A stretch of 64,000 bases of DNA. It comes from Magnolia sinica. Taxonomy: Eukaryota > Streptophyta > Magnoliopsida > Magnoliales > Magnoliaceae. The DNA is taken from NCBI RefSeq assembly GCF_029962835.1, contig NC_080588.1, positions 47,103,001-47,167,000 of the forward strand, given 5' to 3'. Below the pieces are notes generated by a model. The model worked only from the letters and a program-made list of their open reading frames with translations, was not told where the DNA came from and ran no database searches. Position numbers and translations under genes: made by a program. Of this stretch, positions 60,901 through 64,000 are shown piece after piece (the first letter of the stretch is position 1; the number at the start of each line of letters is the position of its first letter).

Positions 60901-61725
60901 CACAACAACTCACTTCTCATGTTCACACCTTGGTGAAGAGCCACCCTTCTTCTTTATAGTGTTCTTTTTAATACATGTACATTAAAGCAACTCTCACCTT
61001 CATTGCTTCCATTTTCATTTTCTTTTTTTCATGTTTTTTTGTTTCTTTTATAGTCACACGTTATCTTGTGCATGCATGGAAATTCATACATGCACCATGC
61101 ATTTCACATATGCCATGTGTGTGCTGCATGCCCGTGCCACTTGTGTGTGCATGTGAGGTATGTATGTGATGTGTTTAGTGCATGGTTGTAATGTATTCAA
61201 TGGTGCATAAATGGATGATGTAGATCGATGGATGGATTGATGTATAAATAGATAGATGTATGGTTAGATGGGTTGGTGGGATGAAGTGGTAGAATATGAG
61301 GTGGGTTAAAAGAAATGGTGATGAATGGTGGTTTTTAGAAGAAGTGACGTGCACACCTTTAGTATGGACCCCACGCTAGGTATTTGGTCAAATAGAAGGG
61401 TAGGATTGCGGGTGGCCACTATGCCAATAAGATGGACAGGTCAGTTTAGATGGATCAATATATGAACAGTTAGATGGGTGTATCATTGGATGGATGGTAA
61501 TATTTATAGTTGGATTTATTAGTTACGGCTTGGATTCTGATATGTTAAAATGAACGGTTGAGATTGGATAGGTTGATCATGTAGATTAACGGTCATATTG
61601 GATTACTTTGGTACATCGATCAACGGTTAAAATTGGACAGTCAAGATTAATTCGAGTTATTACACTCACTGACAATAGACCCACGTGATTGACAAAGGTG
61701 CACAAATAAGTGTATTAATAGATCT

Positions 61726-62640
61726 CCCTCCTAAGAGATTACTCTGACGGTTTACTTGAGATTACCATGAGATGCCGAGTTTGGACAGAGACTTGGTTGA
61801 GCATCACCTTCCAATCAAAGAAGGATTCAAGGCCTTCAAATAGCCCGCAAGAAGGATAACCTCAGAGGTCACCCTCAGGATCAAAGAAAAGTTTGAGCAG
61901 CTATTGAAGGACGAATTCATCTAGCGAATTAGATATGCATGCTGAATCTCAAATATATTCCTAATCATCAAGAAGAATGAGAATCTAAGAATCTACATAG
62001 ATTTTAGAAACCTAAATTTGGCAACCTCAAGGGATGAATATTCGTCGCCAATTACATCTTAGCTTGTCGACGAGGTCATTGGACACAAAATTATGTTGTT
62101 TATGGATGGCCATTTTGGGTATAATCAGATCTACATCACTAAAGAAAAACATCCCCAAAATAGCTTTCTACTGTCCTGGAGCAATTGAAACCTACTATTG
62201 GGTCGAATGTCATTTAGTTTCTTGGGCAACATATCAGAGAGCCATGAATGTATATTTCACGACATGATTAACAAGTTCATAGAGGTCTACATCATTGATG
62301 TGGTCGTAAAGTCGTTTGACCTAAATGATCATTTTACAAACCTAAGACAGTCATTTAAGCATGTGGGATGGCATATGTTGAAGATGAATCCCCTAAAGTG
62401 CGCCTTAGGTGTCTCACCTAGTAATTTCATAGAGTTTCTGGTTAATCAGTGAGGCATTGAAGTCAACCAAAATAAGGTACGATCAATCTTGGAAGTTAAG
62501 CCACTTAAAAATAAGAAAGAATTACGAAGATTCATCAGCCAAATAAACTTCTTGTGCCGATTTATCTTAAGCTCAACCAAAAAAATCAGCGCGTTCTCGT
62601 TGTTGATAAAGTTGAAGGCCAGTCAGGAGTTCATTTGGCA
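61726..62640 (+). pseudogene. Tat-type reverse transcriptase, degenerate
   Basis: After the F2 insertion the pol frame resumes. Near 61768-61830 it reads DYHEMPSLDRDLVEHHLPI, preceded by a stop where Trp is usual, then IKEKFEQLLKDEFI. Near 61990 it has RIYIDFRNLNLAT, then GHFGYNQI, and VYIIDVVVKS near 62288-62317. That last motif is the YIDD box with its first catalytic Asp changed to Ile. NQNKVRSILEVKPLKNKKEL follows. Stops near 61840 and 61924 and frame changes near 62030-62260 make it dead. It would synthesise element DNA from RNA. Confidence 0.85.
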
Positions 62641-63110
62641 ATAAAAGTATCAGGCCATTCTAATCAAATATAAGATGATCTTATAAAGCCCTAGGTGTTG
62701 ATTCCTCCCAAAAAGGAATAGTCATTCCGACTCTACATTTTAGCGACCAACAAGTCAATTAGGGCACTTCTAACACAAGAAAATGACAATCGAAAGGAAC
62801 AAGCAATCTATTATCTTTCTCAAACACTATACGAGGTTGAACAACATATTTGGCCATTAAGAAGTTGTGTTTGTCGTTGCTTTTCACTGCAACAAAGCTT
62901 CATTATTATTTGTTGGCGAGAATGATCTATGTATCTTAACGGATGACTTGATCAAGTATATGCTGGCACGACTACTCTTGCGCGGGTGAATTGGTTAGTG
63001 GATTCTAGCTTCATCAAAATTTACTTTCATGTATGTACCCAGAAGGTTCTAAAAGGGCAAGCTCTAGCCGATTTTCTAGCCAATTTCCCCATGAGGAATG
63101 ATGATCAGAT
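62641..63110 (+). pseudogene. Tat-type RNase H domain, degenerate
   Basis: Decayed RNase H shows IRALLTQENDNRKEQAIYYL and SQTLYEVEQHIWPL near 62755-62860, then KVLKGQALADFLANFP near 63040-63090. The usual acidic motifs are hard to place because of frameshifts. It lies directly after RT, as in all Ty3 elements. Confidence 0.75.
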
Positions 63111-63590
63111 CTCCACCCCCAAGTGGCTTATATTCGATGAGTTAAGGATGGAATGATCATCTGGAGCTGGGATCATCATTATCTCTCCGAACGAGAAAAG
63201 GGAAGCTATGCATTCCAACTCGAGTTCGAGTGCATGAATAATCAGGCCGAATATGAAGCAATAGTTATTGGGTTAGATATCTTGATGGAACCAGGGGCTT
63301 GGAATGTAGAAATTATTGGCGATTCATAGTTGATAATCAATCAATTGGCCGCATTATATAAATGCTTGAGTTGAGTATTGATGTTGTATTATAAGATGGT
63401 CATCCAGCTCATGGCCGACTTTCATGATGTCATGCTCAAGTACATCCCACAAGAGTTCAACACTAATGCCAACGAGATGGCACATATTGCAACAAGCCTT
63501 AAATTGCTTGAGGGACTATCTAAGAGGCTTCTCATTGTCCAGAAGTGCTCTCTCTCAGCTGCGCAGCAAAGAGCCATGACATTTTAGATA
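63111..63590 (+). pseudogene. Second (archaeal-type) RNase H of the Tat element, degenerate
   Basis: A second RNase H follows the first. Recognisable words are SGAGIIIISPNEKR near 63160-63200 and QAEYEAIVIGLDILME near 63240-63290. IIGDSQLIINQLA with a stop at Q lies near 63310-63345, and the C-terminal YIPQEFNTNANEMAHIATSL is open at 63378-63587. An additional RNase H after the first is the hallmark of the Tat clade of Ty3 elements (family knowledge). This assigns the right-hand element to Tat with good confidence. Confidence 0.82.
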
Positions 63591-64000
63591 GCTTTGCTGG
63601 AAATGACAAACAATGACTGGAGAAATCCACTAATTAGATTGTGATGAGGCCAAGCTCCAGGACTGATCAAACCATCAAAAGGATTGTGACATGTGACTTA
63701 ATCTTTAATGAAGACCTTTACAAAAGGGAGTTGATTGCCTTTTACTCAAATATATAGGAAAAGATGAGGCCATAATTATCATGGGAGAATTGCACAAAGG
63801 CATATGCAGAGCCCACCAAGCAGGATAGAAGATGAGGTAGCTAATTTGAAGGCATGATTACTATTGGCCGACCATTTGGAAGGATTGCATGAAATATGCT
63901 AAATGATGTCAAGCTTGTCAAAAGCACAAGCCATTGCAACACGTACCAACATCAAAATTACACCATATTGTAAAGCTAAGGCCGTTTCGAAGATGGGCCA
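63591..64000 (+). pseudogene. Tat-type integrase, N-terminal part, cut by window edge
   Basis: Near 63790-63990 the plus strand encodes the zinc-binding region: ELHKGICRAH near 63790, HDYYWPTIWKDCMKYA near 63857-63898, then CQACQKHKPLQHVP near 63910-63950. The H and C residues of the HHCC finger are visible. The catalytic core would lie beyond 64000. Confidence 0.8.

Larger units (their letters stand above)
46602..61664 (+). mobile_element. L1, non-coding element interrupted by L2
   Basis: It starts TGTCACGCCCTGAAATCTG and ends TTCGAGTTATTACA, flanked by CTCAC at 46597-46601 and 61665-61669. Its own sequence is 46602-47982 plus 60488-61664, about 2.6 kb. It includes a pyrimidine tract (60690-60900) and repeated AACGGTTGAGATTGGA-like words near its end. 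F1 supplies the uninterrupted version of its target (near 27663-27731). There is no coding capacity. Confidence 0.8.
44836..61720 (-). mobile_element. F2, copia-like solo LTR interrupted by L1
   Basis: The outermost insertion of the right nest. It starts TAAAATTGCACG and ends AAGTGTATTAATA, with GATCT on both sides (44831-44835, 61721-61725). Without L1 it is about 1.8 kb and homologous to F1 from end to end, in the same minus orientation. Shared blocks are GGCAGAGCTACGGAATG near 44890, TTTTAAATCAGGTTCATCTC near 45308, ATTCATCTAATCATGCATA near 45115, and the last 50 bp. A TATA-like CTATAAATCT lies at about 46094, with palindromic words at 46150-46380. Mutations have changed the canonical TG and CA ends to TA and TA. 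Confidence 0.8.

Noticed and set aside
60975..61169. A 64-residue frame with hydrophobic start in L1
   Set aside because: Rich in repeat-derived Cys/His/Met from TGCATG words; no domain or conserved context.

Overview
This window reads as nuclear DNA of a flowering plant. The density of repeats carrying GTGGGGCCCAC followed by ATGATGTATGTG-like words reminds me of magnoliids (laurel or magnolia relatives). That assignment is from memory and is an inference. One intact protein-coding gene is visible: an intronless DUF247-family membrane protein on the minus strand at 32616-34157. Nearly everything else is transposon sequence, much of it nested.

Left block, 1-13.4 kb: a decayed Athila-type Ty3 retrotransposon on the minus strand (gag 11707-10262, then protease, RT, RNase H and integrase down to 2316). 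Two copies of one long non-coding repeat family interrupt it. D1 (5448-10126, target duplication TGAAG) sits between gag and protease, and D2 (window start to 2315) sits in integrase.

Middle-left block, 13.4-30.6 kb: plus-strand copia-like LTR pieces (called F3, G and H) interrupted by element A (14182-19300, duplication TCAAG) and by a minus-strand LTR F1 (19985-27731, duplication TACTT). F1 itself carries element B (21494-27284, duplication CCCAA).

Genic island, 30.6-36.8 kb: the DUF247 gene, its upstream region and a MITE-like inverted-repeat element at about 35434-35895.

Right block, 36.8-64 kb: a decayed Tat-type Ty3 element on the plus strand (gag, protease, RT, two RNase H domains, start of integrase). 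Element E (38138-41930, duplication TTGTA) splits its gag. A deep nest splits its pol: LTR F2 (44836-61720, GATCT) contains L1 (46602-61664, CTCAC), which contains L2 (47988-60482, AAATA), which contains L3 (48345-51568) and C (53326-59161, TGTGT). Insertion order can be read directly from the nesting.

The most notable signals are in the non-coding repeats. (i) A set of 2.5-5.8 kb elements begins TGT(A/C)A and ends TTACA or TGACA, with 5-bp target duplications but no internal terminal repeats and no genes; these are probably solo LTRs of very long LTR elements. (ii) There are 12 exact copies of the class I TCP-factor consensus GTGGGNCCCAC. (iii) Repeated modules place such a site exactly 30 bp from a CACCGTCCAG/CTGGACGGTG dyad. 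(iv) Five LTRs each carry an array of short palindromic words just upstream of the TATA box, and the word differs between LTRs. All coordinates and motif counts come from reading by eye; no alignment or database search was run.
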